Virus record (IMG/VR): IMGVR_UViG_3300042691_008014
Span: 1-64,000 of that record
Source: a virus
Strand: one strand, 5' to 3'
DNA length: 64,000 bases
Position numbers and translations under genes: made by a program. Positions within the stretch are counted from its first letter, which is position 1, and every line of letters begins with the position of its first letter. The notes beneath the pieces were generated by a model. It ran no database searches, was not told where the DNA came from, and saw only the letters and a list, made by a program, of their open reading frames with translations. Positions 9,740 through 19,105 of the stretch are shown here, in pieces.

Positions 9740-12700
9740 TTATGTTAATGTATATGTTATGCTACTTCCTGCACCACCTGCATTCGGAACAGTTGTTCTG
9801 TAAACCTTATACTGTCCAATCGTTGTTAATGTAAATTGTCCTAATACCGCAAAACCACTCGTTGAGATACCTGTTAAGTTTGGTCTTGCTGAATCAAATA
9901 CTATATAAAGATATTTATCACCCGTCCAACTAATTGTTAGGGTTTGTCCACTTGCAGTAGTTGTTCCTTTTGATATTGTACCAATTGAACCACCCAATGT
10001 AGTATCCCATGCTCCAATATTTTCCAATTCTCCGGCAGTAAATGAAGATGCGTCACTTGCACCATATCTTAAACTTCTAATTTTTGTATAAGTAGTAGTT
10101 GTCGTAGATGTGGTTGTTAAATCTGGTATATTATCACCTATTGGAGATGCGTAGTTCGCAGTAGCGGTTATACTAATTGAAGTAGAACCCGTTGCAGAAC
10201 CTGTCACAAAGTATGGTGTACTAACATTTGTTGTAGTATTTACCAAATTCCAACTATTAGATGGGTCTGCTGATGAAGATGTGAATGAAATACTACCAGT
10301 CGCACCTTGTTCGATTTGATTTGATGATGCCCCTAACTGAACTGTCGCAGTTGGTGTCAACGTAGGAGAAGCGGGGCTTGATTTGGAAATTGTTCCAGTA
10401 GCCGTAGTTGACGTTTTATACAAAGTACCATCTAATGGAGAACTTGCAGTATATTCTAATCTATATGTATGTGAACCAGATGTAGTTGTACTGAATGATA
10501 ATGATGTTCCACTACCAACTTCAGTTAATAAAGTAGAACCTTCGTATAAAGATGCACTTACTAATGTATATCCCTGATTACTCCAAGTACCATTTACAAT
10601 GTACGCATCATTTACATTATTAAATCTATCTGTTAAAAATCCACTTAAAGATGTTGCTATTGATGTTGGTATTGCTGGAGTTCCGAAAATAAATTTCAAA
10701 GTTCCATTTATAAATGTTACTGCCACATTACTATCAAAATCTGCCACTTCGATTCCTGTTAATTGTTCTATACTATTTGTTACATAATTGATATATCCAC
10801 TACTTGATTCTAATGCTGCAATAGATGCGGATACGGATTCACTAAAAGATGATGTAAATGTATTTAAATTTTCAATCGAAATTTTAGCAGAAGCAGAAAA
10901 TGTATTTAATTGTGTTAAAGGATTTCCTCCACTAATTCCACCAATTCCTTCTAAATACACAAGTCTTTCTTCGTGGTCTTTAACAGACGATGTCATCAAT
11001 GATGCACTTATATATGATTGAGATGCGGATATTATTAATGAACCCGTAATCGTTGCTAATGCAGTATTTTGAGTTAATTGAGAACCTGTGAAATTATTTA
11101 AACTTGCAGTAGTTTGGTAAATAGATTCCAACGAAGCGGTTACACTTGCACTAAATAAATTTATAGATGCAGTAGTTTGGTAAACGGATTCCAACGAAGC
11201 AGTTACACTTGCACTAAAATTATTTAAACTTGCGGTAGTTTGGTAAACGGATTCTAATGATGATGTTACACTTGCACTAAAACTATTTAAGCTTGCCGTA
11301 GTTTCGTAAATAGAACTCAACGAAGCAGTTACACTTGCACTAAAATTATTTAAACTTGCGGTAGTTTGGTAAACGGATTCTAATGATGATGTTACACTTG
11401 CACTAAATAAATTTAAAGATGCTGATGATTGGTGAATACTTGCCAAATCATTATTTACAGATTGAGTATATAAATTTAAACTCGCAGTCGTCTGATATAC
11501 GGAAACCAATGAAGCCGTTACACTTGCACTAAATAAGTTTAATGAAGAGGTAGTTTGATAAATGGATTCTAATGAAGTGGTTACACTTGCACTAAAATTA
11601 TTTAAACTTGCCGTAGTTTGATTTAAAGAGGCAGTTGTATTATTTATTTCAGTTAATTGTAGTGAAGATGTAAATACACTATCACCACCTGCTAAAAGTA
11701 TTTTTGATTCAGCTCCTTTTTTACCAGCCTTCCAATAATCGATTGTACTATCCCATAACAATGAACCCGATAGTAAAGAACCACCAGTTGCATCCGTTAC
11801 TTCAATACCCGCTTGGGTTTGAGAATATCCATAATTTAATTGTATTATGTTATCTCCAATATTAACTTCATTACTATGAACTGTTGTAGTTACACCTAAT
11901 ACTGATAAATTTCCTAAAATGGTTGTATTAACACCATCAACTGTGATTGCAGTTTTTAAAGATGATGTATAGGAATTTAAACTAGCCGTAGTTTGATATA
12001 TAGATTCTAATGATGAGGTTACACTTGCACTAAAATTATTTAGTGGATTTAATATAGATATTATTTGTGATGAACCTGATACTAGCGTTGGTTTATTTAG
12101 AACATTTGCAAATTCTACGTCAGCAGCGGTTACACCAGTCAATCCACTACCATCCCCAACAAATGAAGAACTAATTACCGATGCACTTACATATCCACTA
12201 AAGTATGTATTAGATGAACTAATCAATAGTTCATTTACATTTGCACTGATTGTGTATTCGGATGTAGTTGTTACTTCACCTAATCCAGCCAATTTCAAAC
12301 TTGCCAATCCTTCTCTTGCGGTTAAATTAGCCTGTGTAAATGTACCACCTACCAATACATTATCATTTGGTAGAAGTGTTACCGAGTTTACACTACCTGT
12401 GTTTAATCTATATGTACTAGTAGAAAATCCATCTATGAGACTTCCATTATCATAATCTACTATTATAAATCTATTAGTGGTTTGATATGATGCTAGAGGA
12501 TTTCCAAGACTGGTAAAACTACCACCTATTAATATTTTATCACCATCGTAAAAATCAAAATCATTTACATATTGTACTCCTGGAGTATTTTGGTCTGAAC
12601 CACTTATGTATAGTCTAAATCCATTATCATATGCACCCCTTCCAAAAGCCACATCATCGGTTGTTAATCTTGCAAATCCGGCATTTCTACCTTGTGCTCC

Positions 12701-14281
12701 TACTCTAGTATCTTTAAATCTACCAGCAATATAGATATAACCATTATCACCTGCGGTGTAGGCATCAGTTACTTTAATTTTTTGAATTCTATCTAAACTA
12801 TTACCAGTAGCTATATCTAAATTATTACCAGCAAATCCAAAATCTAAAGCACCACTAGGATGAAGTTTTACAAGATGATGGTAGTCGGAGAATGAATTCC
12901 ATTGTTGAAAATCACCACCAATTAAAATTGCCTCTTCGGAACCACTAGGTAGTAATGCTACTGAATAAAAATTATCATCTCCAAATCCAGGAGATGTAGA
13001 TACTACTAAAGAAGTATCAATAGTACCATCTGGATTTACTCGTCTACTTCCTGATGGAAAACTACCTACACAAACTATTTTATTATCGCTTTGAATTGCA
13101 ATATCTCTAATTTCACCAAATGAACCCCAAGATTGAGCCTCAAATGATGTATCTAATATACCATCGGAATCTAACCTTGCAAGTCCATAACGCAATGCAC
13201 CATTAACTCTACTAAAATTACCACCTACTATAATTTTACCATCAGATTGAGTAACAAATGTATTTACATATCCGCCAGTATCACCTCCTATTGTTGTACT
13301 AAATACAGGTGCGGAGAAAGAAGTATCTATCGTACCATTCGAATTTAATCTTGCTATATCATTTGTAGTATGTCCATCTACAGATGTAAATCTACCAGCA
13401 ATTAATATCTTACCATCACCTAATACTAATGATTTTTTTATAATTGTAGATTCTGAACCTGAAAAATCTAAATTGAATGTGGAATTTAAAGCAGGTATAT
13501 TTTGTGTCAATGATGCATCTAATTCAAACCCATCAGAATTAATACTACCACTCACTAAAACTGAACCAGATAGTATTGTTGGACCTATATTTCTAAAAGT
13601 AGATGAACCACTAATAGTTAAGGAACCACTAATAGTTTGATTACCTACAAATATATTACTTCCAGTAGTCGCATAACTTGCAGTTACACTTTGTAAATTA
13701 TCTACTTCACCTTGTAATGATGAAGTGATAAGTTCTATATTATCTAATCTACTATCAGCAGATTGAGTAAAAGTGTTATATCCAGTATTGATTGATTCTT
13801 GTGATGCAGTAAATGCATTTAAAGATTGAGATACAATTGATATTGCATCAAATTGGGAATCTATTGAAGATGATAATAATACTATATCAATACCATTTAC
13901 ACTACCAGTAAAAGATGCACTTATACTATTAGCATATACAGTTCTCCATTTTGCACCAGATGTTCCTAAATCGAGAGTTCCGTTTCCACCTGGAACTAAA
14001 TTAGTTGTAAATACACCTGGAACACTAATATTATCCCCGGTGTTGTTTCCTAAAAATAAGTTACCAGATATTGCAACATCACCACTAAAATATGCGTTTG
14101 ATGCGGTTATATTTCCTGTCAATATAACATCACCATTTACAGGTGCATTTAAAGTTAATACATTGTAGTTATTTGAACCACTACCAAATTGTAAAGAACC
14201 AGAACCCTGATGTAGATATAATTCACCTTCTGTAAGTGATTCATTTGTAGTTCCTCTTCTTATTTGAAATATAGCTGCCAT
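9740..14281 (-). CDS. Giant modular tail fibre with delta-60-repeat propeller and 21-residue coiled-coil repeats
   Basis: A 1513-residue fibre and the largest tail gene here. The N-terminus MAAIFQIRRGTTNESLTEGEL is the RRGT...GEL attachment module. Residues about 260-685 hold repeated blades of the form GKILIAGRFT...ARLNSNGTIDTSF, matching delta-60 repeats (DUF5122-type beta-propeller). After a VSGSSQ linker comes the IGDNIIQLNYG module shared with other fibres. Then come eight tandem 21-residue units of the SLNNFSASVTASLESVYQTTA kind, a trimeric coiled-coil shaft. The C-terminus is Ser/Thr-rich with Ig-like beta segments and no S74 domain. It probably forms the long receptor-binding fibre. 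The start is 20 bases after an ATATTTATA motif. Confidence 0.8.
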   Translation of the reverse strand: MAAIFQIRRGTTNESLTEGELYLHQGSGSLQFGSGSNNYNVLTLNAPVNGDVILTGNITASNAYFSGDVAISGNLFLGNNTGDNISVPGVFTTNLVPGGNGTLDLGTSGAKWRTVYANSISASFTGSVNGIDIVLLSSSIDSQFDAISIVSQSLNAFTASQESINTGYNTFTQSADSRLDNIELITSSLQGEVDNLQSVTASYATTGSNIFVGNQTISGSLTISGSSTFRNIGPTILSGSVLVSGSINSDGFELDASLTQNIPALNSTFNLDFSGSESTIIKKSLVLGDGKILIAGRFTSVDGHTTNDIARLNSNGTIDTSFSAPVFSTTIGGDTGGYVNTFVTQSDGKIIVGGNFSRVNGALRYGLARLDSDGILDTSFEAQSWGSFGEIRDIAIQSDNKIVCVGSFPSGSRRVNPDGTIDTSLVVSTSPGFGDDNFYSVALLPSGSEEAILIGGDFQQWNSFSDYHHLVKLHPSGALDFGFAGNNLDIATGNSLDRIQKIKVTDAYTAGDNGYIYIAGRFKDTRVGAQGRNAGFARLTTDDVAFGRGAYDNGFRLYISGSDQNTPGVQYVNDFDFYDGDKILIGGSFTSLGNPLASYQTTNRFIIVDYDNGSLIDGFSTSTYRLNTGSVNSVTLLPNDNVLVGGTFTQANLTAREGLASLKLAGLGEVTTTSEYTISANVNELLISSSNTYFSGYVSASVISSSFVGDGSGLTGVTAADVEFANVLNKPTLVSGSSQIISILNPLNNFSASVTSSLESIYQTTASLNSYTSSLKTAITVDGVNTTILGNLSVLGVTTTVHSNEVNIGDNIIQLNYGYSQTQAGIEVTDATGGSLLSGSLLWDSTIDYWKAGKKGAESKILLAGGDSVFTSSLQLTEINNTTASLNQTTASLNNFSASVTTSLESIYQTTSSLNLFSASVTASLVSVYQTTASLNLYTQSVNNDLASIHQSSASLNLFSASVTSSLESVYQTTASLNNFSASVTASLSSIYETTASLNSFSASVTSSLESVYQTTASLNNFSASVTASLESVYQTTASINLFSASVTASLESIYQTTASLNNFTGSQLTQNTALATITGSLIISASQSYISASLMTSSVKDHEERLVYLEGIGGISGGNPLTQLNTFSASAKISIENLNTFTSSFSESVSASIAALESSSGYINYVTNSIEQLTGIEVADFDSNVAVTFINGTLKFIFGTPAIPTSIATSLSGFLTDRFNNVNDAYIVNGTWSNQGYTLVSASLYEGSTLLTEVGSGTSLSFSTTTSGSHTYRLEYTASSPLDGTLYKTSTTATGTISKSSPASPTLTPTATVQLGASSNQIEQGATGSISFTSSSADPSNSWNLVNTTTNVSTPYFVTGSATGSTSISITATANYASPIGDNIPDLTTTSTTTTTYTKIRSLRYGASDASSFTAGELENIGAWDTTLGGSIGTISKGTTTASGQTLTISWTGDKYLYIVFDSARPNLTGISTSGFAVLGQFTLTTIGQYKVYRTTVPNAGGAGSSITYTLT
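11105..11608 (-). repeat. Tandem 63-bp coding repeat, eight units
   Basis: Eight in-frame copies of a 63-base unit encode variants of SLNNFSASVTASLESVYQTTA in the giant fibre. Hydrophobic residues (L, V, I) recur every seven residues, so each unit is three heptads. One unit (SLNLYTQSVNNDLASIHQSSA) is strongly diverged. A ninth partial unit (SLNNFTGSQ) follows. Confidence 0.8.
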
Positions 14282-14301
14282 TTATTGTTATTTCTGTTTT
14301 G

Positions 14302-14310
14302 TATAAATAT
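14302..14310 (-). promoter_or_regulatory. Candidate late promoter motif ATATTTATA (before giant fibre)
   Basis: Perfect copy in the 30-base gap, 20 bases upstream of the giant fibre start. Confidence 0.5.
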
Positions 14311-14311
14311 C

Positions 14312-15112
14312 TTAAATATTAAAATCTAAATCACCTGATTCCGAAATATATTTTGCCAAGTGCATATAGTTTGCAGTTATACTGCCAGTTGTTACATTTA
14401 TTGCAGATGCACTTACCGATAAACGAGTAGTATTACCAATTACAACATCAAATGAACCTGTCCGTGCTATTGCTAGAGTATTAGCAGTTGAATCTTCTAT
14501 GAAGTTTACAGTTCCTGCTGCTTCGGGGTCTAAATTAAAATCAAATGTGTTTGGTCCTGCGGATACACCAACTTCTGTTCCATTTACTAAAAATGAACCA
14601 CTTACAGAAACTGAACCTGTGAATGAATGAATATCATCGGATGTATTACCGAATTTAGAACTACCACTTTCAAAAAGTATAGATGAAGAAATTACTGATA
14701 TATTAAATTGTCTAGCATTTACTTCACCTAATACGGTTAAATTATTTGTAATGGTTTGAGAACCACTTAATATTAAGCTCCCACTTAATAATGCGGAACT
14801 ACCTGTAATATCTCCACTTATATCAATATCACCTGCTCCTATAATATCATTTGTTACATACAAATCTCTAGTTATATTGGCGTCTTGTGTTACTACTAAT
14901 TCCCCAAAGGAACCCGTTCGAGTTAAGGCTATAGAGCCAGTTGTAATTGAGTTTGTTACTACAATACCTTCTATGGAATCTAAATTTCCGGAACGCTTAA
15001 TAAATACCTTACCATCGTAAGTGTTTATTGCTATTTCCCCAACATTTAATGAACCAGTATCTGGTACTTTGCCAGGTAGCGATGAACGCTTTAGTATAAT
15101 ACTTTGTGCCAT
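14312..15112 (-). CDS. Short fibre/adhesin-like structural protein
   Basis: A 266-residue protein made of SGS-rich beta repeats (SITTGSIALTRTGSFGELVV, GSVSVSGSFLVNGTEVG). The N-terminus MAQSIILKRSSLPGKVPDTG is nearly the same as that of the next upstream gene, indicating tandem duplication and a shared anchoring site on the baseplate or a larger fibre. It also shares the NTFDFNLDPEAAGTVNFIED type segment with its paralogue (DFDFNSEPFAGTIGFIQG). There is no enzymatic motif. It is preceded by a terminator-like hairpin and a promoter-like motif, so it probably starts a transcript. Confidence 0.65.
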   Translation of the reverse strand: MAQSIILKRSSLPGKVPDTGSLNVGEIAINTYDGKVFIKRSGNLDSIEGIVVTNSITTGSIALTRTGSFGELVVTQDANITRDLYVTNDIIGAGDIDISGDITGSSALLSGSLILSGSQTITNNLTVLGEVNARQFNISVISSSILFESGSSKFGNTSDDIHSFTGSVSVSGSFLVNGTEVGVSAGPNTFDFNLDPEAAGTVNFIEDSTANTLAIARTGSFDVVIGNTTRLSVSASAINVTTGSITANYMHLAKYISESGDLDFNI

Positions 15113-15151
15113 ATATATGAGCTGTAGATTATTTGATATTATGTAATAAAA

Positions 15152-15173
15152 AAAGGTACTATATAGTACCTTT
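15152..15173 (-). terminator. Intrinsic terminator hairpin
   Basis: Perfect 9-bp stem AAAGGTACT/AGTACCTTT with an ATAT loop, followed on the coding strand by a run of U. It lies after the 216-residue fibre gene and before the 266-residue one. Its outer base abuts the promoter-like motif. Confidence 0.75.
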
Positions 15174-15181
15174 ATAAATAT
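15173..15181 (-). promoter_or_regulatory. Candidate late promoter motif ATATTTATA next to terminator
   Basis: Perfect copy touching the 5' side of the hairpin at 15152-15173, 60 bases before the 266-residue gene. If it is a promoter, its transcripts would begin within the hairpin and so escape termination. Confidence 0.45.
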
Positions 15182-15200
15182 ATGATATTTTTATAATCGT

Positions 15201-15851
15201 TTAAAATTCTCCAGCATCTGGACCCAATGAAGAAGATGCTTCTAAAGCTGCTAATCTATTAGCTACTGAACCACTAAATGCTAATACATCTCCAATTCCA
15301 TAAAGTGAACCACTAAAACCATTTGTAGTTGTAAAAGTTCCTCTAACTTCCTCATTGTATCTAAATTCAACTGCGGTAGGAGTAGTTGCTACTTTATAAA
15401 GAGAGCCACTACCTTGTATAAATCCGATTGTTCCTGCAAATGGTTCCGAATTGAAATCGAAATCATCGGGTCTCATTGAAGCAGTGATACCCGTCAATCC
15501 ACCACCAAAACCTACATAAGCAGATGCTGATACAATAGATGCGGATACTGCTCCTGCAATATCAATATCACCATTGCCAACAATATCTCTAGTTACAAAT
15601 AAATCCTGTCCAATGTTTGCATCAAAATCAATACTAGCTTCACCAAATGAACCAGTTCCAGTCAATGTTATTGAACCAGTGGTAATCGAATTGGTAGTAA
15701 CTAATGTTTGAATTGATTGTGAAGAACCCGATTTATGTAAATAAACTTTACCATCATATACGTTTACACCTAACTCACCTACTAATAGAGAGCCAGTATC
15801 AGGAACTTTTCCTGCTATGAGCGACCGTTTTTGTAATATTTTTTGAGCCAT
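15201..15851 (-). CDS. Short fibre/adhesin-like structural protein, paralogue of the 266-aa protein
   Basis: A 216-residue protein starting MAQKILQKRSLIAGKVPDTG, closely matching the downstream 266-residue protein through the first 90 residues (SLLVGELGVNVYDGKVYLHK, SITTGSITLTGTGSFGEASI). The C-terminal half is shorter and ends in a small helical region (RLAALEASSSLGPDAGEF). It is flanked on both sides by strong hairpin terminators and so looks like its own transcription unit. No catalytic motif is visible; a virion fibre role is inferred from composition and neighbours. Confidence 0.6.
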   Translation of the reverse strand: MAQKILQKRSLIAGKVPDTGSLLVGELGVNVYDGKVYLHKSGSSQSIQTLVTTNSITTGSITLTGTGSFGEASIDFDANIGQDLFVTRDIVGNGDIDIAGAVSASIVSASAYVGFGGGLTGITASMRPDDFDFNSEPFAGTIGFIQGSGSLYKVATTPTAVEFRYNEEVRGTFTTTNGFSGSLYGIGDVLAFSGSVANRLAALEASSSLGPDAGEF

Positions 15852-15886
15852 TATGATTGATGTTTTTTGTTCATTTATAATTTTAA

Positions 15887-15913
15887 AAACCCCCCTCTTT
15901 GGAAGGGGGGTTT
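15887..15913 (-). terminator. Strong intrinsic terminator
   Basis: 10-bp stem AAACCCCCCT/AGGGGGGTTT with a 7-base loop, six consecutive G-C pairs and a U-rich tail on the coding strand. It sits between the 871-residue fibre and the next gene, and is the most stable hairpin noticed in this AT-rich window. Confidence 0.85.
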
Positions 15914-15918
15914 AGTAT

Positions 15919-18534
15919 TTAGAATGAACCACCATCAATTGTGTTACTCATTACAAAATCAGTGCCATCCCATTGTAGTAAATCTCCAGCTACACTTGCG
16001 GTTGGAACTAAATCCAAATTACCATTTGTGTTTCGGAATGCCACTCGTTTAGAACTTCCTGCTGCCGAACCCAAATTAAAGGATGCGGTAACCGCAGGTG
16101 CAATTAATGCTACCGATGAAGTAAATGATGTAGATGAATGTTGATAAACAAAATTTGCATTTGCTCCAGCGATTTCTATACCAGCGCCATCTGCCGTTGC
16201 CGATGATGTTGAACCACTTGCTAATGTAATTAATTTATCTTCTACTATTAATGTTGCAGTGTTTAATGTTACAGTATTACCTTGTACTACTAAATCACCA
16301 CCTACTACTACATCACCTGTCGTTGTTACTTTTGCAAATGTTACATTATTGCCAGTACCTACTCCTTGTATTGTTCCAGTTCCTTCTAATGTATCTAATC
16401 TACTATCTACTGAAGAACTGAATGTTGTTCCAAAAGATGAAGTAAATGAGTTGATATTCGTAATAGAAATATCTACACTAGCTGATTTCGAATTTAAGTT
16501 AGTGATAGAAACACTAGCAGCGGATGCCGATGAAATCAATGAACCACTAACTACGCCGATTTCAGTCAATCTCGTATCAACGCTTGCAGTATAAGTTGCT
16601 AAAGTTGAATTTTGAGTTAATTGAGAACCACTAAATGTGTTTAAGTTTGTTATTGAAATATTAGCAGCGGATGCGGAACTAATTAATGAACCACTTACTG
16701 TTGCTAATGCAGTATTTTGAGTTAATTGAGAACCACTAAATGAATTTAATGCGTCAATTGATACTTGCTGTGATGCAGAGGATGAGTTTAATGCAGTTAC
16801 CGAAGTATTTACACTTGCACTAAATGTATTTAAGTTTGTTATAGAAACTCCTTGTGAATCATTTGTAGTTTTTGCTGCCGAAGCTGAAGCAATTAAACTT
16901 CCACTAACTACTCCTATTTCCGTTAATCTAGTTTCAACTGAAGCAGTGTAGGTTGCTAAAGTTGAATTTTGAGTTAATTGAGAAGATGTAAATGAGTTTA
17001 AGTTTGTTATGGAAACTCCAACACCAGAACCTACGTTTGCAACTACTTCTGCGATTGATGCGGATACTGAACCACTAAATGAACTAAAGTTTGTAGTTTG
17101 AGTTACATCAATTTGAGATGAACCACTCACTACTCCGTTAGTTGCGTTTAATGTTCCAACACTCAATGAACCTGTTACGATTACATCACCTGCTACTGAA
17201 ATACTTGTCGTACCATTCTGTGTGATAATGGAACTTCCAATGTGGTCTTCACCAAGCGCAACCATAATTTTACCAGCTGTCAATACGGTTTCATCACCCA
17301 ATGAACCAGTATTGATTGGACCGTATATTAGTACTGCGGAATTGGCAACTTCTGTTGAACTTGAAGGTCTAACTGAAACCCAATGGTCTCTTAATGAATC
17401 CCAATAAAGTGAACCTGTAGCTTGAGTTGAACCAGAATCAATTACATCGATACCTGCAAATCTAATTGCTGGGGTTGAGGTGTTCAATACGATTGTATTA
17501 TCACCTAATTGTAATACACTCGCAGTTACATTTAGAAGTGATGATGAACCATAAACAACTAAATCTTGTGTAATATATAATGAACCAGTAATTACTTGTG
17601 TTCCATTAAATACATTACCACTATCAGTTCTTGCATAAGAACCACTATCTGCTTCAATTGCATCTAATCTTTGTTCGTGATTTGATGCAGTTGCGATTAA
17701 TGAACCTGTGATGGTTGCTAATGCAGTATTTTGAGTTAATTGAGAACCACTAAATGAGTTTAAGTTTGTTATTGAAACACTAGCTGCACTTGCAGATGAA
17801 ATCAATGAACCACTAACAACTCCGATTTCAGTAAATCTAGTTTGAGCGGATTCAGTAAATGAGTTTATGTTACTAACTGAAGTATTTAAACTTGCAGTTG
17901 TAGAATTCAAATTAGTTATTGAAACGTTTTGAGAATCATTTGTAGTTTTAGCTGCTGATGCGGATGCTATTAAACTTCCACTTACAACGCCAACTTCTGT
18001 TAATCGTGTTTCAACGGAACCTGTATAAGTTGCTAACGTACCATCTTTTTCTAATTGAGAAGAACTGAATGAATTTAGTGCTCCTAAACTAACTAAAGTA
18101 CTACCACTAAAAGTATTTAATGCCGCTACAGATGTACCAATTGCACCACTACCAATTGATGCACTTAATGCGTTGATTGATGATGCAACCGATGAACTAA
18201 AGTTACTAATGTTACCTGTTAAATCAGGAATATCATTGGCTCCTTCACCCAACAAATATAAGGTAGAACTACCACTTGCGTAGTAAGGAACTCCTTTTAC
18301 TAATCCGTTGTAAGTACCAGCCGCAAATGTATTTGGTGCTGCGTTTCCTACGAGAAATCTATTTACCGCTTGTACCTGTCCATTTTCTGGAACTGCAAAT
18401 ACAATCGATGCACCATTCGTTACCGTAAGGTTAGATGAGCCTGAAGCAATTACTAATTCACCTTTCTGTAAGGATGATGTTACTGCGGATAGGGCTTCTA
18501 AACTACCGCGTCTGTGTTTAATGATTTGTGCCAT
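15919..18534 (-). CDS. Large modular tail fibre protein
   Basis: An 871-residue fibre starting MAQIIKHRRGSLEALSAVTS, a variant of the RRG attachment module. The body repeats the unit SITNLNSFSGSQLTQNTALA, VSGSLIASASAAKTTNDSQ and similar pieces, several of which also occur in the 956- and 1513-residue fibres. A central module (ITQDLVVYGSSSLLNVTAS, RFAGIDVIDSG, LGDETVLTAGKIM) is the diverged counterpart of the S74 fibres' module. The C-terminus lacks S74 and ends DLLQWDGTDFVMSNTIDGGS, a common end of phage fibre subunits. Long heptad-like stretches suggest a trimeric shaft. It is followed by a strong terminator. Confidence 0.8.
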   Translation of the reverse strand: MAQIIKHRRGSLEALSAVTSSLQKGELVIASGSSNLTVTNGASIVFAVPENGQVQAVNRFLVGNAAPNTFAAGTYNGLVKGVPYYASGSSTLYLLGEGANDIPDLTGNISNFSSSVASSINALSASIGSGAIGTSVAALNTFSGSTLVSLGALNSFSSSQLEKDGTLATYTGSVETRLTEVGVVSGSLIASASAAKTTNDSQNVSITNLNSTTASLNTSVSNINSFTESAQTRFTEIGVVSGSLISSASAASVSITNLNSFSGSQLTQNTALATITGSLIATASNHEQRLDAIEADSGSYARTDSGNVFNGTQVITGSLYITQDLVVYGSSSLLNVTASVLQLGDNTIVLNTSTPAIRFAGIDVIDSGSTQATGSLYWDSLRDHWVSVRPSSSTEVANSAVLIYGPINTGSLGDETVLTAGKIMVALGEDHIGSSIITQNGTTSISVAGDVIVTGSLSVGTLNATNGVVSGSSQIDVTQTTNFSSFSGSVSASIAEVVANVGSGVGVSITNLNSFTSSQLTQNSTLATYTASVETRLTEIGVVSGSLIASASAAKTTNDSQGVSITNLNTFSASVNTSVTALNSSSASQQVSIDALNSFSGSQLTQNTALATVSGSLISSASAANISITNLNTFSGSQLTQNSTLATYTASVDTRLTEIGVVSGSLISSASAASVSITNLNSKSASVDISITNINSFTSSFGTTFSSSVDSRLDTLEGTGTIQGVGTGNNVTFAKVTTTGDVVVGGDLVVQGNTVTLNTATLIVEDKLITLASGSTSSATADGAGIEIAGANANFVYQHSSTSFTSSVALIAPAVTASFNLGSAAGSSKRVAFRNTNGNLDLVPTASVAGDLLQWDGTDFVMSNTIDGGSF

Positions 18535-18579
18535 ATTGTGTTGGTTAATCCCTTTTTGATTTAATTACGATTATACTTT

Positions 18580-18588
18580 AATAAATAT
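18580..18588 (-). promoter_or_regulatory. Variant of the late promoter motif (ATATTTATT)
   Basis: Eight of nine bases match ATATTTATA; it lies 46 bases before the 871-residue fibre. The rest of the 102-base gap is A/T homopolymer-rich, with no further signal I can support. Confidence 0.35.
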
Positions 18589-18636
18589 GTTTTTTTTTAC
18601 GAACCGAATGTTTCGCATGTTACATTTATATTTTTT

Positions 18637-19056
18637 TTACCATTCACCCATGTCGATGTTAATGTTTGATTGGGATAAGGTAAGTTCTGCATCTGTTGCA
18701 AATGTATTATCCAACGATGCGGTGAATTGGTTAATAGATGCGGAATGTTGGTTCAATGGATTTAATATATCAATTACTTGTGATGAACCAGAAACTAATG
18801 TTGGTCTATTTAGTATATTTTCATATTCTATTGATGATGCCTGTGTTCCACCAACTACTCTAGAACCTGTGAGACTTCCCGTAGTATCTGATAATACAAC
18901 TTGTGCCGATGAAGATATAACTCCTTCGGGTAATACTGCACCAACTTCCGATGTAATAACATTAATTACAGATTGCGAAAAATCGTTACCAACTTGTGCC
19001 GCCGTATTTAATGCCGAACCACTTTCTATTTGTTTTAATCTTATAAAGTTTGCCAT
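18637..19056 (-). CDS. Small fibre-associated structural protein
   Basis: A 139-residue protein starting MANFIRLKQIESGSALNTAA. It carries the linker ENILNRPTLVSGSSQVIDIL also found in the giant fibre (ANVLNKPTLVSGSSQIISIL), so it is built from the same modules. The second half (NQFTASLDNTFATDAELTLS) looks like a short coiled coil. It may be an adaptor or a minor fibre subunit. An ATATTTATA motif ends only four bases before the ATG, leaving almost no room for a leader. Confidence 0.6.
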   Translation of the reverse strand: MANFIRLKQIESGSALNTAAQVGNDFSQSVINVITSEVGAVLPEGVISSSAQVVLSDTTGSLTGSRVVGGTQASSIEYENILNRPTLVSGSSQVIDILNPLNQHSASINQFTASLDNTFATDAELTLSQSNINIDMGEW

Positions 19057-19060
19057 ATCC

Positions 19061-19069
19061 TATAAATAT
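19061..19069 (-). promoter_or_regulatory. Candidate late promoter motif ATATTTATA abutting a start codon
   Basis: Perfect copy, with coding strand GATATTTATAGGATATGGCA. The motif is four bases from the ATG, so if it is a -10-type element the transcript would be leaderless. Confidence 0.45.
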
Positions 19070-19105
19070 CTTTCTTTATTATAATCCGTTTATTCAATTT
19101 TTTTA

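Noticed and set aside
11105-11608. Regular 63-bp spacing considered as CRISPR-like array
   Set aside because: Units are contiguous, in frame and code for heptad repeats; no spacers between them.
18589-18636. Hairpin GCGAAAC/GTTCG before the 871-residue fibre as terminator
   Set aside because: The stem is short with a bulge and is followed by A rather than U on the coding strand.
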